From NCBI GenBank assembly GCA_030762935.1, contig CM060880.1, forward strand, positions 17,601,001 to 17,665,000: a stretch of DNA of 64,000 nt, written 5' to 3'. Position numbers and translations under genes: made by a program. The DNA comes from Hymenopus coronatus. Taxonomy: Eukaryota; Arthropoda; Insecta; Mantodea; Hymenopodidae. Positions 11,101-26,100 of this stretch are shown here, one piece after another. Numbering within the stretch: the stretch's first letter is position 1; each line of letters opens with the position of its first letter. The notes under the pieces are model-generated. The model searched no databases. It was not told the origin of the DNA and saw only the letters and a list, made by a program, of their open reading frames with translations.

Positions 11101-14100
11101 GTGGCACAACTGTTTCTGTTTGACTTTGAACAGAGTGGAATACACCTGGCAGAGCTGGACAGGAAGAAAGTGGTCACGTTGAATGACTCCATCCTGCACC
11201 TGGGTCAGAGGTTCATGGCTGGCACATCTGCACCACGAGCTGTTGCTAAGAGCTTTCTGCCACCAAACCTACACCGCTTGTATGTAACTTGAAATAAACA
11301 TATCTTTATAGTGAAATTAAGGAGAGAAACTGGAAGCAAAACAGTTAACATTTTAATCCACAACATCCCGGGAATGAGAATGGGAATGTATTAGGCATGC
11401 ATTTTTTTTGGGCACTCAGATTTCATAGAGCTTTGGAAGTAGAACATCAACATTTAGACATCAATTAACTCATTTTATTCATTCTTTAAAACAAGATTTA
11501 AAAGGCACATTAGTTTACTTATAAATATATACATATTTACAACTTAATTTATCTTTTAGTACTTAATTTATATTCTTCTATGCTATAGAATACATTCTGT
11601 AACAAGTATTTTTTTACAAATTTGAATATTCCTTTGTTATTTTTAGTAATTTTTATTTCTTTAGGTATCAAGAGAGCGAGACAGTGAGAGCTAGAGAGAT
11701 AGTTAGCTAGATATGATTGTCGTTACATAATGATTACGTTGATGATTATTTACAAACTTCTTACAATAGATTATTCTTCTTTCTACTCCAAGTTAATCGA
11801 GATAAGGAAATACTCTATGCTAAAATGATGGTCAAATGTTTTAAAAGCTGTCGCTATGCAGCTTCATTGAAATTCACTTCTTTGCATGTCGAGGAGTAAA
11901 TCAGAAGAAACATGGACAACTTCCTGTTTGAGAAGAGTATAAACATTTTAAAATTGAAACCAATATCAAGGAATATCTCAGAAATGGTTAGCTCCACAAC
12001 AAACATGTAAAGTATGTAAATTATATGTTTTGATAAGATTTACATTTTTTTTATGGTTTACCAGTTATGCAACAGTCATTCAGAATGAGGAGGAATTCAG
12101 AACTATTCTCAGGAAATTCAAGATGTACATTATACGCCATGTAAATATCTTAAATAAATAGTATTTTAAACAAAATTGTTAAAGCCATTTTACGGAAAAC
12201 CAAAAATATGTCATATCCGAGGCAAATATTAAACTTAAATACCAAGTTTGGTATTTAATGGGGTTTTTATTTTTTATTGAATTGTGCTGTATGTACACAC
12301 ACGCATACACACATTTTTCTAACTTTTCTAAAATGAATTGCTTTTTTTTTTATTAATTATTATTATTATTATTCAGAGGTGTCAAATTATATATATCAAG
12401 TGAACACACTATAAAATTTTTGGGTGGTATACAATACCTTCTCTACTACTATTTAGTAGAGAAAATAAAGAGAAAAATATAATCTCCTTGTGCTTTACCA
12501 GGAAAAATGTAAGCGGGGGAATTTAATGTTGTGCTACATAATATTCAGTTGGTTAGAGCAGCTGGATGGAAACCAGTAGATCCATGGTTCAAACCCCTGT
12601 TATGTCATTGGTTTTTCAGTCTGATTCTATGAATCTCTCCAACCTTGTCCTACACATGGCTTGTGTGAAACAGTTACCAATAATTGTGTATGTCTTGTTT
12701 TCACACTTTTCTATAAGTTGAACACATTTCTGTTTAGTTTCACAACAGAAGGAGACAACATCTTGGTGACTGGGTTGTACGCAGATTCCCCCAACTTGCT
12801 GGCAAGAGAGGCAGCTTATCGGATCTTCCTGTATCCTGACAAACACCAGGAATACCTTCTGGATGAACTTCTGGCTGCTAGACACAATCTTGCATTGCTG
12901 TGTGGTTTTCCAACATATGCTCACAGGTAAATACTAATATAATTCATGTACAGTGTGTTTCACATAGCGACCAGCTTTTAAAAAATTTGACTCGCATAGC
13001 CTAGTATATTCCTTTATTTACCTTCTACTAACAAGGAAGCAAGCAATAAGATAAATTCTGCTAATGTTTATCCTGATTAGAATGATGTAGATTAAAGAAT
13101 AAACTTTTGTTAGAATGGTTTGTTTGCAGAATAGATAATCTGTGAATGGAACATAACAAATTTTTTTCTTTTGCTTTCTTTTATTTGTTTCATGTGTGTT
13201 GCTGCCATTAACTTTTTTAGTTATGTTGTGGACTTTGACTGTAGGTTATTTAAGGGTGTTTTGTTTATAAAGGTCATTTCTAACTTGAAACCAATCACAT
13301 TCAGCTCCATATGCATATTTCAAGAATCTGTAAGAGTAGGAAAAGATTCTAGTTAAAGAAAAATTCTCCCTATTAGTTAGGAATCAAACCTGAGTTGAGA
13401 ACTTCAGAACACTGCCCACTTGACCTGAAAGGCAATGAAAGTAAAAGTATGTTTTCTAGGGAAATAAAAGATTCATCCTCATACTATGTGGTGTTTTCAG
13501 AGCTCTGAAAGCAAGTGTTGCTGAATCTCCAGAAATGGTGATGCAGTTTCTTGATACTTTGTCTGACCAGCTGAGAGATAAAGCAGCAAAGGATTTTGAA
13601 ACATTGAAGCAAATGAAACCAACTGAAAGTAATCATCAATCTAAGGTATAAACAGCAATACTATTATAAGATGCTAATAGAGGTTGCAAGGCCTGTCAAT
13701 ATGTACAGTATTAATTTCTATCATTTGTTTTTGAATTCTCAACCATTTAAATGTGTGCGGTCATTAAATTATAAGATAACCCCTGTCGCAGCCTCTCTCC
13801 ACTGCGTGAGAGATCCGAGAGTCACCGGGAAAGTGGTGCCACTGGAGTCCTTACCTTCAATGAATGGTCCAGTACTGACCATCTGCTCCCAAACAGTCAG
13901 TATAAGAAGTTAAAGATGTTCTCGCTAAGCAGTAAAAACTCCTGTGTAATCACAGAAGCTTAGTAATAACATCATGCAAGAAAGTGAGACAAGTGAGTGA
14001 GAATATTTCGCAAATTGTGCTGCCTGTATGTCAGCAGAAAGTCAACATTTCTGAAATTTATCTTAAGATAAATATTTTAGTGCGTCTTTGCCGGCACCTG

Positions 14101-17100
14101 GTCTGGAGTGCACTCAGCCTTGTGAGGTCCAGGAGCTACTTGATTCAGAAGTAGTAGCTCCAGATCGAGAAGACTGTATTAACTGGCTGGGAGGGACTCA
14201 AGGCGCTGATCACATCTCACCCCATTCATGATGCCTTTGGGCCAAGACGGGGGATGCAGCAGTAGGCGTAGGTCCCTTGTGGACTGTCATGCCGTGGAGT
14301 TACTTTGCCAGCACCACTTTCCCAGTGACTCTTGGATCTCTTGCACAGTGGAGAGAAGCCGGGACAGGTTACCTTATAATTTGACAACTTTATATGTGTC
14401 TTTATTCACCAATAGAAATTTTTTACAATCTCAAGGCTTTGTTAGAGTTTGATATATATAATAGTTAGAATTACAACAAAAGTTAAGATATATTAGTACA
14501 TAAATAATACAGCATAAGTATATTCAACCTAGTCAATAACACTAGCATATTAAGTGTAAGTTATTTACAGTAAGCGCCATTGTCAGCTGTTGCAACATAA
14601 TAATAAAATATAAAAATTATATATAATGTAAGACTGTCATCAAGATAACTATAACAATTTTTTAGAAAATATGATACAGTTGAATATAATTACAAAGGAT
14701 GTATGCATCTCTACAGTTTTACAGCTAACAGAGGTATCTGAAATATTGGAAAAACTTGTGGGTACTGTAGAAACTCTGGTATGTTAACAGTTATTCATGA
14801 TACAAGTAGAAAAAGGAGAATTTTATTCTTTGAGCAGGAATGTTTGTGGAACAAGCAATCCTGCAAAAAGAATAAAATTACTTTGAACACAAGTGGCATA
14901 GACTAATTTTTTAGACAGTCCTGAATATTTATAGATATATTATAGATTACAAATCCTTAGTTTTACCTTTTTCACGGACTTGATGTTCAGCGTGCTGTGA
15001 TGTTCAGCTGTTGCATTGCTTAACATCAGTGTTGACAACATGATGAATTACAGAACCATAAAATCCTATACAACGGAGGCATGAAAGGAATAAAACGATA
15101 GTAATGTAACATTTTATTTTATTAATAGGTTGCGAGTTTTACTAAACTTGCTAATCTTTTGAGACAACTATATTGTTTATTTCACAATAACTACAGTTTG
15201 AAATAGTTATTTCTTTGGCAGAGGAAGTAGGATTGCCCATAATGTTGAAGATAGCCATATTTTGGTTTTTTCCTGAAAGTATGCTCACAATACATTTTCA
15301 GTATAATTACTTTGTATGTTTTTTACCTTGCATCATTGCAGGAATCTTTTTTATACAATGTCATATTGATTTCTTGGCTTTCTTGGTAGCAACTGTAATT
15401 TTTCTCTGTCTGCTGCTTGCAAAATTTAGCCTGGTTCTGCACATTCCATATTGACAGCATTCAATCAGCTGCCATTTTATGGATTGATACAAATATTCTA
15501 TAAGTCAGATTCATGGTCTACTTGAATGAGGCCATGGTCAAATTCTGCAAGAAACTGAAGTTGACTAAATTGGAGTGTTATAATTTTCTACTTTTAACAC
15601 TACTGACATCTGGTAAAAGCCCTACTTTTTAAGTGCAACTGTCTAAAAAATTTTTTTTTCACATCTCTTTTGAGTCTTTTCTTATTACTCTTAGTTATTA
15701 GAGTGCACATGTGGATGTCTAAATATAAAATAGAGTTGACTTTTTTTAATAGATTTGGAACCTTCTAAATGTATATTATTGTTATTTCTTGTATTATGGT
15801 TATGTATCATGCTATTTATTTGGAAGTATTATATATTATTTAAGAAACACACAGTTTCTAATATATACATGCGATGCAAGGTTAGTATATTGTTTTCCTT
15901 AAAGTAATTTTATGTGAGCCAACCTACATAAATTAAACATAATGCAGTATGAAGTAAAGGGAAGCTTAAGATGAACAGAGTGTTTACTATAGGTTTCCAG
16001 AATAGTGTATTAGTTCATAATCTGTTGGTAAAAATTCTGTACAAGTTCCTCTATACTGTATTTCATGAATACAAGTGAATCAGGGTTATTTTGTAACCTT
16101 GTTGTTAGTAAGACAGTGATATTATTTTATTTGTCATGTAAACATCTTTACAATGCAGTATTTTAATCGAAAACACAGGCCATTTTTGAAAAAAATATAG
16201 TTTTTGAAATTTTTTCCATGGAAAGGGTAGGTTGAGGTGGGATATTTTTCTGAAAATCTTCATGTTGCATCCTTGGAAGTCACGCATTTAACATACATGT
16301 GTACGCACACAAACATATGCACACAGGCACATATCTACGCATACCACCCCCACCCACAACCACCTTTTTATAGATTTAAGTGTCCTCAAGACGTGTATTA
16401 TCAGTGAAATCTCTGTAGAAAATTTTCAGATGGAATACAATACCTTCTATGTATTATACATATGTGCCAAATAAAGTAAAAAAGGTATACTTTCTGTGGC
16501 AGAATTTAATGCTTGGACCCTCCCAGCTAAAACCCATTGTCCATCCAGCTGTAACATGCCACAGAATGTACTCCCTAAAAATTTAATTTTGTTGTTACAT
16601 TGGTATGCTTTGTACTGGTAGCTCAGAATTTGAGGATCAAATGATAACAGAGGATTTAAAGGTGTTAAATTTTATTTCTTGATTTTGGAGATTTTTAATA
16701 ACGGTTTAATTTATATATTAAAATTTTAAGTTGAATTTTTTTTTTTTAGGAAACATGATTTAATTATACTGAGGGGGTGTATGGATACTTATTAAATCTT
16801 CTTATGGATTTCTGCAATAAGCTGCTTATGTACTTTTGCAGGAGTTGGCCCTATGGGATACACCATACTTCACCCAGAAAGCAAGGCGAGATTGGCTGAA
16901 AGCTGCAACATCAGAATATGCCCCATTCTTCTCCCTTGGGGCCTGTATGGAGGGACTCAATATTCTGATGAACAGTCTGTATGGCATCAGTTTGGTTAAT
17001 GATGAAGTGTATTCAGGAGAAGTTTGGGCCCCGGATGTGTACAAGTTGGCAGGTAGTTTTTCTTGTTATGGGACACAGTCATATTTCTAAAAATGTTGAT

Positions 17101-20100
17101 TAAAATGTTCTATCTATGTACTAAAATATATTAAGATTCAATGAATGTTAGCTATGAAATGCAATCCAAGGTGTTTTTCCATTGTGAAGGTAATAGATTT
17201 TGGGTTTTGACTATCTGAAAGAAAAAAAAATTGATACAAGTCATCCATATGACTTTTCTACCAATGACAAATCACATAGCATATTAATCCAATTACAACA
17301 CAATGATTATAAGTCTTGTGTTTGGTTTATTTCATGGTGGGCAACAGCAGATTTGTCTGTTTGTTTGTATTTTATTATTCTAAGAAGTTCTTTCAGTTTT
17401 GTTTCTAAAGTTCTCTTTGTTTTTCCTATGTATAGTTTGTTGCAATCTAAACATTCTATTTTTTAAATGCTGGAGTTTTGGTGTTCTGGAATGGAGTCCT
17501 TCAGGTTGGAGCAAATAATAAGACTATTTCTGCTAATTTTTTCTCAATGATCATGAAGTAAAAAGAAGCATAAGCTTTTTAACAATAATTTGTTGCAGAG
17601 ATGTAGAGAAAGTCATGTGAATGGAATACAGATTTTTTTTTTTTACTATGTACAGTTTTCTACTGTCTCTAAGCTGATCTCATATATCCCTGATTGCTTT
17701 TGAGGAGGGGACTTTATTTTTCATATATTTTATGCTTTTAGTAAATCCACAACGTTCAAGCCTTGACCACTGAATTTTATACACTTTCCAACCACTTCAC
17801 CTCCATCTCTAATATTTTATTTAGGCATTTTCTAGACCCTTTTCACTGGACGAATTTGTCCTCATGTAAACAAAGTACAAAATGTACTGCTTTGCTTACT
17901 TTCTCTGATTGGAGAGGCAATGGGACTACTTTCATAACCACGTGGCGCCAAGGGGATAACCATGTGGAACCTTGGAACTGTCATAGCTTTCCTTCTACCT
18001 GTTCTTCTTTGTAGGATAGTTTAGAAACGTGCTAAAAATAAATAAGAAATATAAAAATCACTACAAAAATAAATACGAAAAACATATCCTAACCTGAATC
18101 AGAGAGGTTATATTCCATCAAGATCAGAGTTCTGCTCCTCCCCTCTCCCTTCATCATCTTCTGCTGCTGGCATTTTACCCGTAATGGTGCTGCCAATCCA
18201 TACTTGGGAAGTTAATTGTTATTTCGTTGAGAAAATAACAGTTTATGCCCTTCCTATCTGTATGTGGGAATTTAACAGTGCATCCTCACAGTCAACAATG
18301 ACATTCTTACCGTTTTTTTTTCTGGTATTCAAAATCAATATCAAGTAACAGCAGGAAGTTCATAAATACATGAAGTGATTGTAAGAGCTCATTAATGTGG
18401 AAGAAATTATTAATCTTTTGACGCACTGCACTGCTAACAAATTTGTCACACTGAACTTCAAGCACTGGCTTTTTAGGTTTCTTTGAGTTTTCAAGTGTGG
18501 AAAATGCATGTTTTTAACCTTTCACTGCATGCAAAATGTATACTTAATACACGCATACACACCTGTAAACTCCTTTGTCATGTTGACAGTATCCTTGACA
18601 ATTAGGGATATTTATTACAGTTTGTGAAACAATTTAAAATTACAACTTCGTCACCGCTCGTTAAAAGACTTACCTCTACGATGTTTTACAAACTGCACTT
18701 GTTCGGCCATTATGGTTTATGACTAACAGCCTCATCCAAAACTCACCAGCAGAAGTCAGTCTGCACATCCTGTTTGCTCATGTTGTAATTAAGTCCAATT
18801 TGGTTGTATACTTTAGATTTATTTTGCTGCAACTCTGTGTAATCACACACTAAGCATACCATTGTTATGTAATACAGAGGAGATGCATTAGTTTTTGTTA
18901 GTACTCAGCGAACTACTTTGTAACCGATGTACCTTGTAATATGGGGTATCAGCCAATGAACATGCTTGATTAGCTTTTGTGCACGTGTTTCTGTTCACAT
19001 GAGTAAACTGAAAATGGTCTAACAGCTATTATTGCTGCTGTTTCCTTCTTGGTATAGGATGTGACTAAACACACCTAAAATGGACTGTACAATCATTATA
19101 AACAAATGTTGCCAGATAAAGCATCTACACTGAATTTCATATCACTGCACTTTATTACTTGCGCAGTTTATCATGCTGGATGATTACACATATAAGCTCT
19201 GTACATTCAATCTCGCATATACTTACAAGTGCAGCCATGACAACACAATAAATAACCATTTAAATTTAGAACAACAAATTAGGTAAGTGAATATGTATAG
19301 CAGCCTGCTATAATGCATTCACTTGTTTTTACTTTCTACCAGGCTTGCCAACCCGGGTTTCACTCAGGGAGACCAACGCTCTGAACAACTGCTTTCTCTT
19401 TTGCTTCTCGCATTTACCTTATGTATCTATTTTAATTTGAAAGTAAGAGCAGTTGCAGACCACTTTAAATTCAAGATCTGATGTTTATATATTTGTGTTT
19501 TTAGTCATTCAAATTTTATTTGTGACAGTGATACATGAGGATGAAGGTCTGTTGGGTCACATCTACTGCGACTTCTATGAGAGGACAGGGAAGCCTAATC
19601 AGGACTGCCATTTCACAATCCGAGGAGGGAAAGAGCTGCCAGATGGAAGTTATCAGGTGTGTTGCTCTGTAGTATTCTTGTTTCTTTGTGATATCTCATA
19701 TTCTTGGCTAACTCTTGTTTTGATTTCTAGAATCCTATTGTGGTGCTGATGTTGAACTTGCCCCCACCGACATGGACTGCTCCAAGTCTATTGACCCCTG
19801 CCATGGTGGACAATCTGTTCCACGAGATGGGGCATGCCATGCACTCCATGTTGGCTCGCACTAAGTATCAGCATGTTACTGGCACTCGGTGCTGTACAGA
19901 CTTTGCTGAGGTGCCCTCTGTATTGATGGAGTTCTTCGCTTCCGACCCCAGGGTAAATATCTATATGCTAAGAGATTTAGACACTCAAGCTCCAATTACT
20001 TTACATTCTCTATTGCGTACAATGTACATAGTAAGTAGAGAAGGTATTGAATTCTACCAAAAAATTTGGTACCAAGATGTGTTTTCAAGACACCTGAATA

Positions 20101-23100
20101 CAAAAAAAAAAAACATTATTTGAAAAAGGTACATGTGTATGTGATAAGGAGAGGTAGAGGTAGATACAGGGAGAGCAATAGGGAGGAGAGAGAGAGAGAG
20201 AGTGAGAGCGTCTCAAAAACCAGAAAACATACCACAGAAAACCATAGAAAACCAAAAATACTAACAACTACATCAAAAACTGCAGTTACAACCCAAAATC
20301 ACGCCAACATACCATCTTAACCTAGCACATCGCATTATCAAGTTTACATTAAACAGAGAAGAATATAATCAAGAATGCAAGAAAATAGTAAATACAACAA
20401 TCAACAATGATTTCAACCCAAAAATAGACAAAGTGATTCAAAAACATAATAGCAGAAAGACACTTAAGAAATTTTCATATCACCCATTTTTCCACAAAAA
20501 GTTTCAGAAATTATTCTCCAGACATTATGTTACTCTAGTACCCTAGAACAGATATAACCTTCAAAATTCATCAAGAACACCTCCATAGGATCCAATACCC
20601 CAAAAATAAAAGCCAGGAATCTATCAAATAAACTGCAATAAAGTATACATTGGAAAACCCAAAAGAAATATCAGCAGCTGAACCAAAGAATGTATGTACA
20701 ACAAACAAACAGACAAGTCAGCAGTTGCAGCACATTTTTGGAATTCCAATCACAAAATAAACAAAAACAAGAGTTAATGATGCTTGTGAACCACCACATA
20801 GACCTATATGTTTGGAAAAAATTATTTATCAAAAAGTACTTGTACCAGGCAATGAATTTTTGAAATACAGCCACCAGACATATTCAACAAGTATATTACA
20901 CCATCTGCAAGCCATAGATATGGAGAAGACAATGCCATCCACGCCAGTTGAAAATCTACAACTGAAGATAAAAGCAACAGCTTTTGAAACATGTCATGTT
21001 TAAAAAAACAGTAAGTGAAGCAATCAATGTCTACTCCTCAACTCACAAATTTAATTTAATGAAAAGTTTGTTGGATGTGAAACTTGGATTCATTGCTTCT
21101 TCTGACATGCTTTACAATAAATAATCTTTCCATCTGTGCAAAAGTTTCTTGTTGATCAGGTTCCACTCTTGGAGCAGACCGCTTTGTAATGATTTGCTTT
21201 TGTGCTTTTGGGCATGGTGAAAGTCTGCTAACACTACTGGTAGCAAGAAATTTGAATATTTTGCTGCTAAAAATAGGCCTGTTATGATTTGAATTCCTAG
21301 GCATAATCCTAAGAGAACCAAAATTTCATCAGGATGAAATATTTGAAGGTGTTGGTAAATCAACTAAGGAGTTATCAGAAATTTTAATTAAAGAATGAAT
21401 TTTACGTAGGGGGTTTATACATTAATTTATGTATGCTAATTGTTGAAACTCCTTATATTGAAAGATGCCAATAATACATATTACCCAATAGCGCTATGAG
21501 ATTTTTGTATCTAGTTTTAACCTATTGTTCTGCAAGTAAACATCACATGTTTTTTGAAATTTTGTGTGTGACAGCCACTTCAAAATAGCCTCAGTTAGTA
21601 AAATTATATAAACTGAAACAGACCTTTTAATTAGAGTTTATTATTGTATGTATTATGCCAGAATTATACAAAATTACATAAGCTCATTTATTTTATTTCT
21701 TATTCAAATGGTCTCCTTTTATTTTGAAAATATTTGCATATAAATGTGCTCTATTTGCTTAAATACAGACATCAAACTATTAAAGCAAATATGATAAATT
21801 ACCACATATTTAACTTCTCAAAAGAAACATACTTATTTAGGTGCTTAACCCTTTCAGTGTCAATCACGCTCTAATCATAATCCGAAAATTCTGCAAGAAT
21901 TGCTTATCACGACGTAATCGTGATATTATTTTCATAAATTTTAACTTTTTCCAGTAGGAAAGTCTCTGTACTTTCTACATCATAGCCGTAGAGAAAGTTT
22001 TTCTGGAGTATTTCAGGGCCTTATCCTTACATTCCAAAGCACATATAAGCTCCAAATTTAATTGCTCTAGCCAATGTTTGTTTATGTTGGTTGAAAAATG
22101 ACATCACATAGCAAAAGGTTAAGAACCAAAGAGGAAATTATAGCAGCAGTTCAAAATGTATTACAAGAAAGCAGGTGATTTTGAATTTTCAGACTTTGAT
22201 GAAAGTATTTCTGACCTTGATGTCACAGAGGAGAATGCATATTCTAGCTTCAGCAACAAAAATGCCCTCGTACGTATGCAAATAATCTGTGCACTTATCA
22301 AAATGGATTTACAGAAGTGTAACCAGACGACGCAGACAATGTGAATCCACCATTCAGCTACGCAACAACACAAGTGCTAAATTGTACAGTAATCTACATT
22401 ACATTTGTATCCTATTGCTTTATACCATACGCTTGTGTGGATATGTGTGTGCATTTTTTTTTTCCTCCAGTTTTTAGCCTTCAGGTTACATGAGTTCATT
22501 TTTTGTATTTTAAAAAGTAAAATACCATACCAAAACAAATTGCTGTTTTAGTAATGAGCTATCTGTACTTTCATCTCATTAGCCTGAACTTCCTATATCA
22601 TAAGGTTTTGTATGCCTAATTATTGATTGATTTTGGATTTGTTATTTTATTTTCAAAATTGTCTTTTGTTTTTAATTTTTTAAGAATATTGAAGAAACTT
22701 TTCATCCATATAATACATATCATAAAGTAGACAAAAATATTTTAGTCAAAGAAAAGATTCAGTTCCTTATGTTATTTGGCACTCATTTTGATTACTAATA
22801 ATTTAAAACCCTGCATCATGCTCTAAAATGGCTTGACACTTTTCAGACAGCATTCTGTTTTTCAAGCTGACACTAAATGGGTTAAACGTTTAATCTTTGA
22901 CAACTTTGAAAGGATGAAAGCAGTAGCATTTGTAAAATAGGTTTTATTGAAGAATATGATATAATTTTCCAAATTATACTATCATTTGCAAATTTTTTCA
23001 TGATTATTTAAGTAGAACATTAACGGCCAGCCAACAATTACTGCAGTAATGAAACCGCTTTTACATCAACTAAATCATAAAAATTGAAATTTCTTCAAAC

Positions 23101-26100
23101 AATGGTGTCATGGAAATATTAGTAAAGATTTGGCAAAATGTAGACAATTTTGAAAAATATGTATCCAAAAATATATAAACATAAAATCCCTACTAGGCTA
23201 AAAGCAATGTGCAGTATGGACTAAGACTTAATAATATGTTAATTATAATTAACAATTTATATTCCATGAACACATTATCAAGATTTAGGTGAATAAGAAT
23301 GATTAATCTAATAATTTGACCTTGTCTGTAACTGAATTAGGTATTTTTAGGTTCTATCATGAAAATTCATGACTTTCTCTACATCTCTGTTACAAATTAA
23401 ATTTTAAAAAACTTATTCTTCTATCTAATTCATGTAATCGAGATAAACATTAGCAGAAACTGCCTTATTACTTGGTTCCTTGTAAGTAGAAGGGAAAAAA
23501 TCTAATGTGTTCCATTCACATGATGTCCTCTAGCTGTTCAATAAACAAACCTTTTTTGAAAAGTTTTCCATGTAAAGGGTAGTTTGGGGTGGGAGTATTT
23601 TCTTGAAAATCTTCATGTATCCTTGTAGATACCAAACTTAAATACCAAATTTTATATTTAATAGTCTTCATTTTTGAGCTATGCTGTGCACAGACACACA
23701 TGCACGTGCATGTGGACCTTTATCTAAAATGCATTTTTTGGATTATGGGGGTTCCAAAACATGTATTTCTGGCGAAATCTCAATATCAAATTTTTGGGTG
23801 CATTACAATACTGTCTATATACATTATGTACATAGTACGTGTAGAGAAAGTAAAAATGAGTTTTATTAGGTTGTACTATAAATTTAGGTCAATTTAGACT
23901 ATAAAACTGAAGTATGTTTACTCATTGGTGCCCAAAACATGAAATGACCCGAATAAGAGGTCAGGAATGAAATGGGTTACAACTTAAGAATTTAGAGCTT
24001 GATTATGAGCTTTGATTGTAATGCATGAATATTATGGATGGATGTTCCTGTTACAGGTACTGCGCACATTTGCGCGGCACTACCAAACACAGGAATCTAT
24101 GCCAGAAGATATGCTAACAAGGTTATGTGCATCCAAGCATCTATTTGCAGCCTCCGAAATGCAAATTCAAGTATTCTACTCTGTGCTCGACCAGATTTAC
24201 CATGGTCAGCATCCATTAACTGGCTCCACCACTGAGGTGCTGGCGAAAACTCAAGAAAAGTATTATGGAATTCCTTTTGTTCCAAACACTGTAAGTGTAT
24301 TAAAAATGCAGCATTCATTTGTTTCTGCATCTACTGTGTTTACAGCTTTAAGGCTTAATGCTGTTACGAGGGCATCACTGAAAATTGTTAGAAATGTTTT
24401 AAATATAGACTCTAGCAGGGAAGAGGAGAGACCAAACATTTTTGAACTTTTGTAAGCCAAAATAGGCTACTCTGAAAACAGAGAAATAAGGTACTAATCA
24501 ATAATTTGCAGTGTAAAACCAGAAACTCATTCTTTTTACATCAAATTCGGTATTCATTTTCCATTGCTCATATGTAACATTAAATTAATCATTGTTTTCC
24601 AACAATGTAGACTGCACTGTCAAAAGTCCAGCAGATGATTGAAAGAGAGGTATGCATTGTGCTATTTACTTTATTAAGTAACATGAATGAAACAGCTAAG
24701 CAGCCCATTTTATATTATTGTTTGGGAAGATCTACTGATTTGAAAGTAAATATACCACATTAGAAAATTCAATGGAGACATTTTCACAAGAAACAAATTA
24801 ATATGAGCTGACCGTTTAGCTCAGCTAGTAGGCTACCTGCATGCTGTGTGTCAGATTCTGGATTCAATTCTTGGCTGGGTAAATAAATGGCGTGTTATTT
24901 ATGGATGCTCTTTAACCGTTGTGGTTCTCAGTGTCCTATTCTATACTGGGTATGAAAAACTGCTTAATTTTGCTCAGAGGCCTCTCTATCAGGCTTGAGG
25001 TTCTTTTACGTGCTGAAATATACGACATGGGACCAACAGCTTTACTTCTCTTCTGAAGGAAGCCAAGCTAAGGATTTTTATGCCTGAAAAAATCCATAGT
25101 CCTCTGGGTTTGAAGTTAGCATGGTAACCATTACATCACGGAGGGCAAAGTTTTCTCTACCTAAAATTATTCCCTACCCTCCCCAGAGAGAGAGAGGGAG
25201 TGGGTTAAAGATAAGGTAAAAGTGTATCTGTGGATGTGACTTCCCAAATGATTTACTATGCTTTCCATGATATCTGATCTGTGGGAATAACCACTCTACA
25301 AGTTTACATACCTACCATCTAATACTACAAACAGAAGACCACCTGCAAGAGATTAAAGTCTTGAGCCTAATGGTTGGTGCACGTGGTATTAGTATTCCCT
25401 GTAACTCCTAAGTAGAGCATAGAGCATCATTTTGATGTTTCCTGATAGGATGTGACTTTCTAGTTTGCGAGTTTACTGCTATGTGCCATGGTGACGAGGG
25501 ATCAGCCTTCACCCACATATGGCACAGTAGGACGATACCATGATTTGTGTACACAAAATGATGGAATTTTGCCCAGGAATCTTCTTCTTTCAGGGTATGG
25601 GGTTCTTTTACATGCAAATAAACATTACATGGGACCACTGGCTTTACTTCCCTTCCAAAGGAAGCCATGCTAAGGATTTTTGTATATGAAAAAATCCATC
25701 ACCCTCTGCCAGGTTGCACATGGTATAATCTCTGTCTTTTTTTTGAAAAATCTTGGAAAGCATTTGATCTACCTGTGAACAAGATTCAAGATGTGATCTC
25801 TGAACTATGTGGATCTCTAATTGTTTTGAAATATCATTTATATTAAAATGATTAAATTTTTATTTATTATTAATTTAATTAATTCATGTTCATTTACTTT
25901 TTTTTATAAACTAATGTAATTTTGTACAATAATTTTATATCAATATTTTATTTTACTTTGTCCTTTGAGGCATCTTATCTATGGGAAGTTGTTTTCAAAT
26001 AAACAAAATACACACATATTACATACAGTAATACATATTTTATCATATCAAAAATCTGAGGAAGTAATTTTTGCACAACATAATCATGCTTTGGCTGCCA

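Noticed and set aside
15215..15454. Hydrophobic 79-codon plus-strand frame in MIPEP intron 6
   Set aside because: Phe/Ile/Leu-rich translation is what T-rich intron DNA gives by chance; no conserved membrane protein recognised.
20145..20210. GA-rich microsatellite as a regulatory GAGA site cluster
   Set aside because: Simple repeat within an intron between transposon fragments; nothing else suggests regulation.
24810..24882. Possible true tRNA gene
   Set aside because: A and B box-like words are present, but no acceptor stem pairing or anticodon arm could be drawn, and it abuts a SINE. Called a SINE head.
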